The notes: generated from the letters alone by a model not told the origin. A DNA stretch of 64,000 bases from CF-46 sp042408445 (GCA_042408445.1 JBHORC010000023.1:124001-188000); one strand, 5' to 3'; numbered from the stretch's first letter, positions 1-9,213 are shown. A program made the numbers and translations.

Positions 1-2653
1 TGAGCACCGTGTCCCGCTCCGGCTCCGCGCTGGGATCCACCGCCCCCGCGGCAGCGGCATCGCGACGTTCGGCGCGAACCGCCTCGAGCTCGGCATCCAG
101 GGACGGCACCCAGCGGCCCCCGAGCCGGCTCGCGACCTCGTGCCAGGGCTCGTCCGCGCTTGACGCGACCTCGCGGAGCTCGTCCACGACGATGCAGCCA
201 TAGGCATCGAGCTCGACGTGAAGACCTCGCGCCCGAACCTCGGCGACGGACCGCAGCGTCTCTCGCGACCCGCGTCGATCGCGCAGCCGGAGCCAGCCGT
301 CATCGCCGCCGAGCCGGAGCGCCTGGGCCAGCGACTCCCGCCGCATCGTCTTCGAGCCGTCCTCGTGCTTCTCTGCGAATGGCACGGAGTCGCGGATCCA
401 GCCGGCAGCCGAGCCGAAGCGATTCAGATAGATGACGAGCGACCGCTCCTCGCCGCGCCCGTTCGAGTACGCGAACACGTCCTCGAGCAACCCGCCGCCG
501 TCGGCGACGACGTCGTACAGCCGGAAGTCCGCAGAGCCGGCGTACTGCCTCCGGTCCCGGAGGAGCGGCACGATCTGGGCATCGAACCAGGCGGCGAGGC
601 CCTCGTTCGGGCGCTCGTCAAGACGAGCGCGCTGGAACTCCATGCCGTACTTCTCGGTGAACCCCTCCAGCTGGCCGTGGCCGATCATCGGCAGCCCCGG
701 CAGCGTCGCGAGCAGCGTGGCCGCGCCGAAGTACTTGTCGCCGGTCCCGAACTGCTCGATCGCCGTCTCCTCGTCGGGGTTCGTGAGGAAGTTCACGTAC
801 CGCCCGAGGATCGCCGGGTCGAACTCGACCGTGTCCCGGATCACCTTCCGGTACCCCGCGTTGTTCTCGTCCCGGATCATGTGCATGAAGGCGCTGTTGT
901 AGACGCGGTGCATCCCGAGCGTGCGGACGAAGTAGCCCTCCAGGAGCCAGAACGCCTCGGCGAGGAGGAGCGTGTCCGGCGCCTCGGCGGCGACACGGTC
1001 CACCACGTCCCGCCAGAACTCGGTCGGCATCAGGCGGTCGAACTCGGCCTTGGGCATCGCGCCGTACTCGGCGCGGGACGGGATCCCGCCGCCGGCGCCC
1101 GGCTCCGGATACCAGAGCCGTTCGATGTGCTTCTTCGCGAGGACCATTGCCGCGTCGAAGCGGATGACCGGGAAGCGCCGGGCGACGTCGAGGATGGTCC
1201 GGATCACCGTCTCGCGGACGTCCGCCTGGAGGAAGTCGAGCTGGGCGGTGTCGTTCCACGGGAAGCTGGTCCCGTCGTTGCCGTGGTACAGGTAGCGCCG
1301 CTCGCCGGTCAACGTGTCGCGCCGTTCGAAGACGACGGCCGCATCGCTGTCGTCCCAGTAATGGTCCTCCAGCCGGATCTCGACCCGCGGGTCGTCGGCC
1401 AGGTTCTGGCCCTCGAAGCGATAGCTCGGGTAGGGCGGGTGGTCGAGGCCGATGAAGCGCTCGGGGTGCTCGATGACCCAGCGCGAATCGATCCCCATGT
1501 GGTTCGGGACCATGTCGCTGGCGAGCCGGATTCCGTGGCGCCAGGCCTGGTCCCGGAGGCGCCCGAGCGCGTCCTCGCCGCCGAGATCGTCCGCGATCCG
1601 GTAGTCGTCGAGGGAATAGGCGGACGCGACCGCGTCCTCGTTGCCGCGCCAGCGCTTGATCCGCTCCGACGCGCGCGACCGCTGCCACAGGCCGATCAGC
1701 CAGAGGCCGGTGATCCCGCGCGCCGCGAACGCCTGGAGCTCCTCGTCCGGGATCGCGTCGAGCGTCCGGATCTCGCGCCCGTGCCGCTTCGAGAGCTGAT
1801 CGAGCCAGACGTAGGTGCTTTTCGCGATGAGCACCAGCCGCGGCATCCACTCGCGGTCCTCGGAGAAGCGCTCGACCTCCGCCTCGGCCCCCGTGAAGGA
1901 CGGCGCCTCGGCGATCCGCGGACCCCCGCCCCCGCCGAACCGCTGGTGGAGCGCCCGTTGCTCCTCGGTCAGGATGCCGATCGCGAGATCGATCTGCGAT
2001 CCGAGGCGGTCGAGGGCCGGGCCGAGGAGCCAGCCCCAGTGATCGCGAACGTACCGGAGCTGCCCGGCGAGCGAGTCCGGCGATCGACGAGCCGGCTCGC
2101 GGAGGAGATCGAGGAGGGTCGGCCCGGTGCCGTCGGCGGACGGGTCCAGGGGGATGCTCGGCTCGTGCCGCTCCAGGGCGCCGATCGCCCGCTCGCGGGC
2201 GCGAGCGGGGAGGCCGCTCTCGTCGACGAGCTCATGGAGTGGCTCGGCCGCGGGATTGACGTTGGCGAGGTGGATGAGGAGCAGGTCCTCGAGGCGCGGC
2301 GCATCCCCGTCACCGACGCCCGGGAACGTCGTCGCGAAGCGGTCGAAGAGCTCGGCGGCCTCGCGGGCGCCGACCGCTCTCCGGACGCGCGGAATTGCCG
2401 CCTCCAGCGCCGCGTCGGGCTGCCGCCGGGCCGTTTCGAGGATGGCGAGGTGGGCGGCCTCGTGGAGGAGGCTCAGCGCAAGGAGCTCGCCAGGCAGCGG
2501 CTGACGCTCGCCCGGGGCGTGCGTGGCCGCGTCGGCGTTCAGCGCGGCCACGATCCGGCGCGCATCGGCGGGCCCGAGCGGGCCGTTCGTCGGAACCGTG
2601 CCGGCGAGGCCGAGCCGCTCCAGCGTCGCGCCGAGGAACGGGATCCGATCCAT
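1..2653 (-). CDS. GH13 alpha-amylase family glycosidase (C-terminus outside window)
   Basis: An open frame runs without a stop from an ATG at 2653 to the left edge, giving 884 codons. The first roughly 330 residues show no barrel motif. A GH13 TIM barrel follows: GLWLIGLW, then region I with DMVPNH, region II with VIRFDAAM (candidate nucleophile Asp500), region III with LLAEAFW (candidate acid/base Glu566) and region IV with FLTNPDEE (Asp627). All three catalytic carboxylates are therefore present, so it should cleave or transfer alpha-glucosidic bonds. There is no signal peptide, which suggests a cytoplasmic role in glycogen or maltodextrin turnover. It lies downstream of the GntR gene on the same strand, 84 bp away. 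The long N-terminal region is unusual and I cannot name the subfamily. Family call is firm; substrate is unknown. Confidence 0.85.
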   Translation of the reverse strand, partial: MDRIPFLGATLERLGLAGTVPTNGPLGPADARRIVAALNADAATHAPGERQPLPGELLALSLLHEAAHLAILETARRQPDAALEAAIPRVRRAVGAREAAELFDRFATTFPGVGDGDAPRLEDLLLIHLANVNPAAEPLHELVDESGLPARARERAIGALERHEPSIPLDPSADGTGPTLLDLLREPARRSPDSLAGQLRYVRDHWGWLLGPALDRLGSQIDLAIGILTEEQRALHQRFGGGGGPRIAEAPSFTGAEAEVERFSEDREWMPRLVLIAKSTYVWLDQLSKRHGREIRTLDAIPDEELQAFAARGITGLWLIGLWQRSRASERIKRWRGNEDAVASAYSLDDYRIADDLGGEDALGRLRDQAWRHGIRLASDMVPNHMGIDSRWVIEHPERFIGLDHPPYPSYRFEGQNLADDPRVEIRLEDHYWDDSDAAVVFERRDTLTGERRYLYHGNDGTSFPWNDTAQLDFLQADVRETVIRTILDVARRFPVIRFDAAMVLAKKHIERLWYPEPGAGGGIPSRAEYGAMPKAEFDRLMPTEFWRDVVDRVAAEAPDTLLLAEAFWLLEGYFVRTLGMHRVYNSAFMHMIRDENNAGYRKVIRDTVEFDPAILGRYVNFLTNPDEETAIEQFGTGDKYFGAATLLATLPGLPMIGHGQLEGFTEKYGMEFQRARLDERPNEGLAAWFDAQIVPLLRDRRQYAGSADFRLYDVVADGGGLLEDVFAYSNGRGEERSLVIYLNRFGSAAGWIRDSVPFAEKHEDGSKTMRRESLAQALRLGGDDGWLRLRDRRGSRETLRSVAEVRARGLHVELDAYGCIVVDELREVASSADEPWHEVASRLGGRWVPSLDAELEAVRAERRDAAAAGAVDPSAEPERDTVL

Positions 2654-2737
2654 CGGCCGAGTGTGGCACGTCGAGCGGGGACGGGCGACGGCCGGCAGGA
2701 GGGCCGGCGTGACGCCGGCGCGCTTCGCCCAGACGCG

Positions 2738-3778
2738 TCAGGCGGGAGAGGCGACCGGCTCCCGTCGACGAACCGAGACGGCGTGCTCGATCGAACGCCG
2801 GAGCAGCTCCAGGCCCGCCGGATCGAACTCGTAGGACCAGCGCCGGACTCGCTCCGGACGCTCGAACCGGCTGTCCAGCCCGTTGGCGATCGCCTCGCGG
2901 GACAGCAGGATGATGTCCGCGGTCCGGTCGATGAGGTCCAGCTCCGTCTCGTCGGTCATCGTCGCGCCGACCAGCTCGATCCCCTTCGTGCCGGACAGGG
3001 CGAGTGTCTCGGTCATGTTCTCGGTGCCGCGCTCCGACGCACAGACGAGCCCCACGCGCGATCCGGGCCGGAGGCCGGCGATCTCGTGGACGAGCTCGAG
3101 GTAGCCCGGCCCGACGAGCATCGCGACGACGGGCACCCGACCGTGGACGAGGGCCTGCGCCTCGTCCGCGTGGAACGTCGTCGTCGCGACGAGGTCGTAG
3201 TGGAAGCGGTCGAGCCGTTCCGGCAGGTCGTCCAGCAGCGCGCCCTCGACATCGATCACGTCCGGAAACGTCGCGCCGAGGCGTTGCGCGTCGTAGCCGG
3301 CGTCGGCGTTCGTGCACTCGGCGAACAGCACCTGGACCTTCGGCCCGGGTCGCTTCCGCTCGGAGGCCGCGGCGAAGGCGGCCGCGGCGACCTCGTCGGC
3401 GCCGAACCCGGCCTGGGCGGCGCGTCGGAGCATCTCGGCGACGATTCCGGCCAGGGCCTCCGCGCCTCGACGCTGGGGCGGGCGATCCGCCACGTGCGTG
3501 CCCGCGCCGTGACGGCTCGTGACGTACCCCGCATCGGCGAGGCGCCGATAGACCGCGCGGATCGTGTTCGGGTTCACGCGGAGCGCCGCGCCGAGCTCGC
3601 GAACCGGCGCCAGGCGGGAGCCCGGGAGGAGTCGGCCCGAATCGATCTGGTAGGCGAGCTGCCAGTAGATCTGGGTCGAGATCGGGACGTCCGAATCGCG
3701 CTCCACGTCGAGATCGCCGGCAGGAGCGACGACCGGCTCCTCGTCAGGGTCGGGACGCGACACCTGTCCTATTGACAT
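2738..3778 (-). CDS. GntR-family transcriptional regulator
   Basis: 346-aa DNA-binding regulator. Residues about 30-105 form the GntR winged helix: PISTQIYWQLAYQI, LAPVRELGAAL, VNPNTIRAVYRRL and a wing YVTSRHGAGTHV. This resembles the YtrA-like part of the family. The roughly 240-residue C-terminal part does not look like a UTRA, FCD or MocR aminotransferase domain; it contains alternating hydrophobic stretches (VPVVAMLVGPGYLELV, ADIILLS) that could be a sugar-binding-like effector fold. The start is the ATG at 3778, where the promoter of the divergent small gene begins, so the regulator may control that gene and itself. The GH13 gene downstream is another possible target. No strong ribosome binding site precedes the ATG. 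Confidence 0.85.
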   Translation of the reverse strand: MSIGQVSRPDPDEEPVVAPAGDLDVERDSDVPISTQIYWQLAYQIDSGRLLPGSRLAPVRELGAALRVNPNTIRAVYRRLADAGYVTSRHGAGTHVADRPPQRRGAEALAGIVAEMLRRAAQAGFGADEVAAAAFAAASERKRPGPKVQVLFAECTNADAGYDAQRLGATFPDVIDVEGALLDDLPERLDRFHYDLVATTTFHADEAQALVHGRVPVVAMLVGPGYLELVHEIAGLRPGSRVGLVCASERGTENMTETLALSGTKGIELVGATMTDETELDLIDRTADIILLSREAIANGLDSRFERPERVRRWSYEFDPAGLELLRRSIEHAVSVRRREPVASPA

Positions 3779-3800
3779 AGTGCATTAGTCCAAGTAACTT
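3772..3800 (+). promoter_or_regulatory. sigma70-type promoter of the 41-aa membrane protein gene
   Basis: A perfect -35 TTGACA (3772-3777), a 17-nt spacer and a -10 TAACTT (3795-3800) of the TAnnnT type. The -35 covers the first codons of the divergent GntR gene, so a repressor bound here would affect both genes. Confidence 0.6.
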
Positions 3801-3814
3801 GTTGGCCTAGTCAA
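3784..3814 (-). promoter_or_regulatory. putative promoter of the GntR gene
   Basis: On the minus strand a TTGACT box (3814-3809) is followed after 18-19 nt by GACTAAT, a weak -10. A start of transcription there would leave almost no leader before the ATG at 3778. It overlaps the promoter of the divergent 41-aa gene. The -10 is poor, so this is tentative. Confidence 0.35.
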
Positions 3815-3843
3815 CTGTACCAAACGACCCCCAGGTGGCAATC

Positions 3844-3969
3844 ATGGAACTGGTCCTCATCGTCGCAGTCCTCGCGCTCTTCGGCATCGTCGTCGATCGC
3901 TGGGGCGTCGACTCGCGCATCACCAACCTCGACCCGAACCGCCCGTTCACCTCGACGGGCATCTTCTAG
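3844..3969 (+). CDS. 41-aa single-pass membrane protein, function unknown
   Basis: A short reading frame from ATG 3844 to TAG 3967-3969. Residues 2-18 (MELVLIVAVLALFGIVV) form one hydrophobic helix, followed by a soluble tail DRWGVDSRITNLDPNRPF. An AGGTGG ribosome binding site lies 6-7 nt upstream and a good promoter precedes it (3772-3800), so translation is credible. Similar tiny proteins with one N-terminal helix and a DSR-type tail occur in high-GC bacteria, but I know of no function. It is divergent from the GntR regulator and ends before a strong hairpin at 4058-4085. Confidence 0.7.
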   Translation: MELVLIVAVLALFGIVVDRWGVDSRITNLDPNRPFTSTGIF

Positions 3970-4057
3970 GTCCTCCCTCCGAGGGCCGGCCGTCAGACCG
4001 GCTCTTGTGACCCGCCACTCGATTCTGCCCCGTCGTCGTTCGCGACGATGAACCAAT

Positions 4058-4085
4058 CAGCCCGCGGCGCGCAGGCCGCGGGCTG
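4058..4085. terminator. 10-bp stem hairpin between convergent genes
   Basis: CAGCCCGCGG (4058-4067) and its exact complement CCGCGGGCTG (4076-4085) enclose an 8-nt loop. It sits between the 41-aa gene and htpX, which converge. The tract after the stem is TTGG rather than a T run, so it is a terminator-like structure rather than a classical intrinsic terminator. Confidence 0.6.
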
Positions 4086-4180
4086 TTGGATTCCGGGGAC
4101 CGAACCCGTCGGGCGGCCGAGGCCCGGCTACCCGATCGAGAGACGAGAGAGACACTGCCCGGGACGGAGCCTGGGCGCGA

Positions 4181-5134
4181 TCAGGTTCGGCTGCCGAGGG
4201 TCCGGGACCGGAACGCGCTCGTCCGGTCCATCGCCCGCAGCCGCGCGACGCGGTCCGCGATCGGCGGGTGCGTCGAGAACAGCGCCCCGACGTCCCGGCC
4301 GCTGAGCGGATTCACGATGTAGAGGTGGGCGAACGCCGGGTTCGCGGCCGGTGCCGGGGCCGGTGCATGGCGCGGATCGACCGGCCGTCGTCCGAACCGA
4401 TCGAAGAGGCCGGGACGGTTCCGCTGGCGCGTCGCCGCGTCAAGCTGCTGGAGCGCGTCGGCGAGGGCGTCCGGGTCTCCGGTCAGGAGCGCACCCGAGC
4501 GATCCGCGCCGTATTCGCGGCCACGCGACACGGCGAGCTGGATGATCAGCGCCGCGATCGGCGCGAGGATGATCGCGATCAGGGCGCCGAAGCCGCCGCC
4601 GTTCCGGTCGTCGCGGCCGCCGAAGATCATCTGGAACTGGGCCATCTGCGCGAGGAAGCTGATCGCGCCACCGATCGTTGCCGCGATCGTTCCGACGAGC
4701 GTGTCGCGGTTCCGGACGTGGGAGAGCTCGTGGGCGAGGACGCCGCGGAGCTGACGCTCGTCCATCAGGTCGAGGATGCCCGTCGTGACGGCCACAGCCG
4801 CGTGCTGAGGATCACGGCCGGTCGCAAAGGCGTTGGGCTCCGGACGCTCCACGATGTACAGGCGGGGCATCGGCAGCCCGGCCCGGGACGCGAGGTCGGC
4901 GACGATCCGGCGGAGGTCGGGAAGCTCGCCCGGCTTCAGTTCGCGCGCGCCGTTCGCCTTCAGGGCAAGCGTGTCGCTCTTCCAGTAGACGAATGCGTTC
5001 ATCGCGACGGCGAAGACGAGCGCCACCACGAGGCCGCTGCGGCCGGCGAGCAGCCCACCGACGGCGATGAGGAGCCCGCCGAGCGCGGCGAGCAGGGTCC
5101 AGGTCTTGAGGCTGTTCGAGACGTTCGAGATCAC
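4181..5134 (-). CDS. htpX: zinc metalloprotease HtpX (M48 family)
   Basis: 317-aa membrane protease that degrades damaged membrane proteins, active site facing the cytoplasm. Two N-terminal membrane helices (about residues 12-30 and 34-50) are followed by the zinc motif HELSH (His135, Glu136, His139), two more hydrophobic segments (about 145-165 and 182-202) and a third ligand Glu207 in REYGADRSG. The C-terminal THPPIADRVARL is typical of HtpX. Length matches the family (about 285-320). The GTG at 5134 is chosen because it puts the conserved SLKTWTLL start right at the N-terminus; no strong ribosome binding site was seen. The reading frame stays open further upstream, but that part is low-complexity antisense to other genes. 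Confidence 0.93.
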   Translation of the reverse strand: MISNVSNSLKTWTLLAALGGLLIAVGGLLAGRSGLVVALVFAVAMNAFVYWKSDTLALKANGARELKPGELPDLRRIVADLASRAGLPMPRLYIVERPEPNAFATGRDPQHAAVAVTTGILDLMDERQLRGVLAHELSHVRNRDTLVGTIAATIGGAISFLAQMAQFQMIFGGRDDRNGGGFGALIAIILAPIAALIIQLAVSRGREYGADRSGALLTGDPDALADALQQLDAATRQRNRPGLFDRFGRRPVDPRHAPAPAPAANPAFAHLYIVNPLSGRDVGALFSTHPPIADRVARLRAMDRTSAFRSRTLGSRT

Positions 5135-5332
5135 GGGTTCTGCTTCTGATTCTGGCGCGCCGTCGGCGCGAACCGGATCGGGCGGTGCCGGTGGCCCGGT
5201 GCGGCCACGCGATGATCCTCGCCCGCGCTCGTGGGCCGAACAACCGCGGCCGGATCGAGGATTCGTTTCGAATTCGCCACGTCGGGCGGAGTCGCCAGAC
5301 GCCGAGGCCCGCGGAACGTCGCCACGCCCCGC

Positions 5333-5351
5333 CCACCGACTGCTTCGGTGG
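5333..5351 (-). terminator. hairpin just downstream of the GH57 operon
   Basis: CCACCGA and TCGGTGG pair perfectly (7 bp) around a 5-nt loop, 8 nt beyond the stop codon of the last GH57 gene. There is no T run. It probably marks the 3' end of the operon transcript. Confidence 0.45.
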
Positions 5352-5358
5352 CCCTCGG

Positions 5359-6822
5359 TCAGCGCGGCGCCGGTTGCCCGACGTCTGCCATCGCCATCCG
5401 GTAGATCGCCTCGCCGTCCAGTCCGCGCGACGGCGAGCTGAAGAGCGCGAGGTCCGCGACCAGTCGGCGCTCCAGCCGCGTTCCCGCGATCCCGTCGACC
5501 AGGCGGGCCGCACGGGCGGCCGCTCGGAGGACCTGCCGGGTCTCCGGTCGGACCGGGTCGTCCCAGTACCAGCCGTCGCTCGCGAACATCGCGAGGCGCC
5601 AGCGTTGCGCCTCGAGCAGCTCGCAGGCCCGGCGGCGCTGCCCGTCGTCGGCCGCGGGCCAGTGCTCTGCGGCGAACGAGTCGCCGTCGCGCCGGCCGAT
5701 GACGACGTCCACCCAGGCGTCGCGGGCCACGAGCGGGTCGACGTCGCCCGGGAGCCGCGCGAGCTCGATCGCCGTCGCGGCATCGATCGCGCCCGCGAGG
5801 CGTTCGAGCGCGGCCCGGAGCGGACCCTTCCAGCGGCCATCCGGCGCGTCGGGACATTCGCCGCTCCAGCGGGCGACGCCGTGATGGCAGCTCCACGACG
5901 TGCGCTCGGCGATCCGCGCGCGCGGCCGGTCGGCGGGCTGCGACTCGGCGACGACTCGATCGATCGTGACGACGTCGAAGCCGCGATCGTCGACGGCCGG
6001 GGCGGCAACCGGTGGCGCCGCATCCGCCCGCCCGAGCCGGGCTGTCCCCGAGACGGCGGCGATGCCGTCCGCCTCGACGAGCCGCTGCAGGAACAGGTCC
6101 CGGAACTGCTGGTGATGGCCGTACAGCTCGCCGTCGGTCGCGATCAGGGCGATCGGGCCGTCGATCCCGTCCGGTCCGCTCTGGAGCCGCGGCGCCACGC
6201 GCTCGCGGGCGAACCGGTCGGCGTTCGCGCTCGCCTCGGGCTCGAACGAGACCGCGGTCGAGAGCCCGGCATCGTAGAAGGCAACGGCGATCGTCGCTCC
6301 GTCGCCGAGATCGACCTCGTGGATCTGCCTCGTGTCGACCGGGCTCGCCGCCTGCCACGGGGCGAGGATCGTGAAGGTGATTCCCTGCCGGACGGCCTCG
6401 CGCAGCGTCGGCAGGTCGACGGCCGTCTCGGGCAGCCAGAGCCCCGTCGGGCGACGGCCGAACCGGATCTCGAAATCCCGGATCCCCCAGGCAATCTCGG
6501 TCTGCCGGTCCGCGGCGGAGGCGAGCGGCAGGATCGCGTGGTGGAAGGCCTGGGCGATCGCGGCTCCGCTGTCGTCGACGAACTGGCCGTACGTTGCCGG
6601 ATCATCCGTTGCGAGCCAGCCGGCAAGGGTCGGGCCGAGGTCCCACGAGATCCGGCGCAGGTTGCCGCGCTCCGCGTTCGGGCGGTAGCACTCGGCGTCG
6701 ACACGCTGGTTCCAGTCGTGGAACGGCGCCGCCGCCGGCTCGGTCGGGACGCGGCCGGTCCACGGATCGAGTCGCGAGGGTTGGTAGAAGTGGGCGTGGA
6801 CCGCCAGGCGCCCGCGCGTCAT
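5359..6822 (-). CDS. GH57-type glycoside hydrolase (DUF3536-like)
   Basis: 487-aa alpha-glucan-active enzyme of the GH57 superfamily. The N-terminus RLAVHAHFYQPSRLDPW is the HxH-type beginning of a GH57 barrel. TDGELYGHH (about residues 215-223) carries the glutamate that in this subgroup is the probable nucleophile, and ERTSWSCHHGVARWSGEC is characteristic of the DUF3536 group. The start ATG at 6822 overlaps the TGA of the upstream gene (ATGA), so the two are translationally coupled. No signal peptide is seen. Likely substrate is glycogen or maltodextrin because of the neighbours; exact activity cannot be read from sequence. The operon is downstream of the double AACCGGTT operator. Confidence 0.85.
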   Translation of the reverse strand: MTRGRLAVHAHFYQPSRLDPWTGRVPTEPAAAPFHDWNQRVDAECYRPNAERGNLRRISWDLGPTLAGWLATDDPATYGQFVDDSGAAIAQAFHHAILPLASAADRQTEIAWGIRDFEIRFGRRPTGLWLPETAVDLPTLREAVRQGITFTILAPWQAASPVDTRQIHEVDLGDGATIAVAFYDAGLSTAVSFEPEASANADRFARERVAPRLQSGPDGIDGPIALIATDGELYGHHQQFRDLFLQRLVEADGIAAVSGTARLGRADAAPPVAAPAVDDRGFDVVTIDRVVAESQPADRPRARIAERTSWSCHHGVARWSGECPDAPDGRWKGPLRAALERLAGAIDAATAIELARLPGDVDPLVARDAWVDVVIGRRDGDSFAAEHWPAADDGQRRRACELLEAQRWRLAMFASDGWYWDDPVRPETRQVLRAAARAARLVDGIAGTRLERRLVADLALFSSPSRGLDGEAIYRMAMADVGQPAPR

Positions 6823-9089
6823 TCCGGCGTTGCCCCGGTGCCGGCGGACTCGGTCGGCGGCGATTCGGCGAGCGCCACGGCGGCGCGATCCACGGCCACG
6901 GAGGCGACCGTGTCGGTGCGGATCGAGGCGGACGCGCCGGGAAGCAGCGTCACGAGCCGGCCGATCAGCGCCGTGCTCCCCTGGTAGACGAGCTCGAAGC
7001 CGCCCTCGGAGTTCGAGACGGTCTCGATCGGTGCGATCCAGACGTCGCAGGGTGGATCGAGCCGCGTGTCGAGCCGGATCGCCAGGAAGTCGTTCCCGGC
7101 GGCGAGGTCGGCGACGTCCGTCGCGTCGAGCCGGGCGTCGTGCGCCACCCGGCGACCGTCCGCCTCGTTCCACGCCGCGGGATTCCCGCCACCGCCGAGG
7201 AGGATCGTCGACGACTCGATCGCAAGCCTGGCCGTGAGCTCGCGGTGGCTCTCGTTCGTCGCGGTGACGACGACGGACAGGCGGGGATCGAGCCGTCCGC
7301 CGCCGATCTCGATCCGTTTCTCGACGCGGACGGAATGCCCGACGTCCCCGATGACGACGGTTCCGGCTCGCGACAGCGTCACGCCTTCGTCGTCGAGGGC
7401 CTCGACCTCCCACGCGCCCGCCGCGAAGTCGCCGGCATCGGTGAGGTCCCGCGCGGCGTCGTCGGCCGAGACGTCCGGAGCGAAGAACCGGACGAGGCCG
7501 GAGCGGCGCTCCTCGTGGTCGTACTGGAGATGCGCGCTCAGGCCGGCCTGCTTGGTGAGGACGATGTCGTGGATCGACGCGATCTCGGCGTCGGCCGCGT
7601 CGGAGCCCTCGTGCACGTCCGCGGCCGCGGCGCCCGCCGCCGCACCGCCCTCTGCGGCGTCGGGACTCGAGCCGCCCTCCGCCGCCCGGTTCATCGCCGC
7701 ATCGAGACGGCGGACCTTCTCGTGATAGGCCTCGGGTCGGCGGCGAAGTACCGCGCCGAGCGCGAACCAGGCCGCCCGCAGGTCCCAGCGGCCGATGCCG
7801 CCGCCCTCGTCCGGCTTGACGCTGACGATCTCGCCGACATTCGCGAGCAGGACCTCGGGCTTCCCGTCGAGGTCGAGGTCCTCGAGGAAACCGGATCGCG
7901 CTGGGCTGTCGCCGAGCGCCAGATCCTCCGCGGCGATGAGGTTGCCGTGGTTCGCCAGCCGGAGGTCCGGCAGGTAGATGCCGCCGAAGAGCCCGTGCCA
8001 GTAAGGATCGTTGGACTGCCCGGCGAGGAGGTGATCGAGAGCCCGGTCGCGACGCGGGCCCGGCGGCAGCGCGTCGACGAGCGCCGAGGTGCGGAGCATC
8101 TGCTTGTGGAGATCGTTGATCTCCCGGTACCGGATCTGGAAGTTCCGCCACATCGCACCGCGCAGCCAGCGCACCTCCGGCCGGTGCTCGTCCTGGGCGG
8201 CGTGAAGCGCCCGGGAGAACGGGATCGCCTCCTCGGGCGGCAGCGCCCATTCGCCCATCTCCGCGTACGACCCGGTCGGGACATAGACGCGACCGATCGG
8301 AGGATGCTCAGCGAGCCATCGCGACGGCGTGACCGTCCGCAGCCAGCCTGCGTTCGACTCGAGCGCCGCGAAGAAGTCGTCGACCCAGTGGTTCGTCCAG
8401 CAATGCTCGTAGGTCGTCGGCCAGCCTCCGAACTTCTCGCCGTCGTCGCCCATCGTCCCGAGGCGATCGCCCGCCTCCGTCGCGTGCGACCGGAGATGCT
8501 CGATCACGGTCTCCACCGGGCTGAACGGCACGTGGTAGCGGAGGCCCTGCTCCGTGCCGAAGACGGTGACGACATTGCCCTGGTCGTCCGTGGTGTAGGG
8601 GCCCCAGAGCGCCTCCTCCGGGATCGCCGCTGCCCGGAAATGCGCATCGTCGAGAATCGTCCACTCGTAGCCGGCCTCGACCAGAGCCGTCGGCAGGTTC
8701 GGCTCCCACACCCGCTCGGCGAGCCACGCCCCGCGCGGCCGCCGTCCGAACTGGCGCTCCAGCTCGTGGGCCATCCGCCGCAGCTGCGCGACGCGGTCGC
8801 GGTCCGGGAGCGAGGCGAGCACGGGCTCGTACCAGCCGCCGCCGACGATCTCGATCTGGTCGCGCTCCACGAGGGCGGCCAGCCGTTCGAGGAACGCCGG
8901 CTGCTCCTCGCGCAACCAGCTCACCAGCGGGCCGCTGTAGTGCAGCGCCACGTGGACGCCGGGATGGCGCTCGAGCGCCTCGAGCATGGGCAGATAGGCG
9001 CGCTCGTAGGTCTCCGCGATCACCCAGCCGAAGTTGCCGACCGGCTGGTGGTTGTGGAGGGTCAGGGCGAGGGAGATGCGGGCCGTCAC
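6819..9089 (-). CDS. GH57 4-alpha-glucanotransferase / alpha-amylase
   Basis: 756-aa enzyme resembling Thermococcus-type GH57 4-alpha-glucanotransferases. It begins ISLALTLHNHQPVGNF; GAWLAERVWEP contains the conserved nucleophile Glu, and GDDGEKFGGWP contains the conserved acid/base Asp. The C-terminal half (about residues 330-756) is beta-rich like the DUF1925/DUF1926 domains of this family. A low-complexity Ala/Gly-rich insert lies near residues 505-525. It should shorten or rearrange alpha-1,4-glucans in the cytoplasm, feeding glgP. The GTG at 9089 is preferred over an upstream GTG at 9173, which would add 28 non-conserved residues. Its 3' end overlaps the next GH57 gene by 4 nt. Confidence 0.9.
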   Translation of the reverse strand: MTARISLALTLHNHQPVGNFGWVIAETYERAYLPMLEALERHPGVHVALHYSGPLVSWLREEQPAFLERLAALVERDQIEIVGGGWYEPVLASLPDRDRVAQLRRMAHELERQFGRRPRGAWLAERVWEPNLPTALVEAGYEWTILDDAHFRAAAIPEEALWGPYTTDDQGNVVTVFGTEQGLRYHVPFSPVETVIEHLRSHATEAGDRLGTMGDDGEKFGGWPTTYEHCWTNHWVDDFFAALESNAGWLRTVTPSRWLAEHPPIGRVYVPTGSYAEMGEWALPPEEAIPFSRALHAAQDEHRPEVRWLRGAMWRNFQIRYREINDLHKQMLRTSALVDALPPGPRRDRALDHLLAGQSNDPYWHGLFGGIYLPDLRLANHGNLIAAEDLALGDSPARSGFLEDLDLDGKPEVLLANVGEIVSVKPDEGGGIGRWDLRAAWFALGAVLRRRPEAYHEKVRRLDAAMNRAAEGGSSPDAAEGGAAAGAAAADVHEGSDAADAEIASIHDIVLTKQAGLSAHLQYDHEERRSGLVRFFAPDVSADDAARDLTDAGDFAAGAWEVEALDDEGVTLSRAGTVVIGDVGHSVRVEKRIEIGGGRLDPRLSVVVTATNESHRELTARLAIESSTILLGGGGNPAAWNEADGRRVAHDARLDATDVADLAAGNDFLAIRLDTRLDPPCDVWIAPIETVSNSEGGFELVYQGSTALIGRLVTLLPGASASIRTDTVASVAVDRAAVALAESPPTESAGTGATPE

Positions 9090-9179
9090 GGGGTCACCGG
9101 CAGCCCGTCCGCCGCGGCGACCGCGCGGCGTCCGGGAGGCTCCCTGGCCCGTGCTGCCGCCGGCCGGGGTCACCCGTCG

Positions 9180-9209
9180 TTGACGTCAATCGAGGCGTCC
9201 TGTTAGCGT
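9180..9209 (+). promoter_or_regulatory. promoter of lacI (glucan regulator)
   Basis: -35 TTGACG (9180-9185), 18-nt spacer, -10 TAGCGT (9204-9209). The predicted transcription start near 9216 falls inside the first AAACCGGTTT operator, which implies autorepression. Confidence 0.55.
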
Positions 9210-9213
9210 GTCT

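Noticed and set aside
218..3775. An uninterrupted plus-strand frame of 1185 codons
   Set aside because: It is antisense to the GH13 and GntR genes, whose motifs are clear, and its product is a repetitive Arg/Glu/Val-rich sequence. In 70% G+C DNA such antisense frames stay open by chance.
5131..5325. A 64-codon minus-strand frame between the GH57 operon and htpX
   Set aside because: It shows no ribosome binding site or recognisable motif, overlaps the htpX start, and its composition matches random G+C-rich DNA.
6819..9173. A longer GH57 protein starting from GTG 9173
   Set aside because: It would add 28 Gly/Arg-rich residues not seen in the family; the conserved beginning follows directly after GTG 9089.
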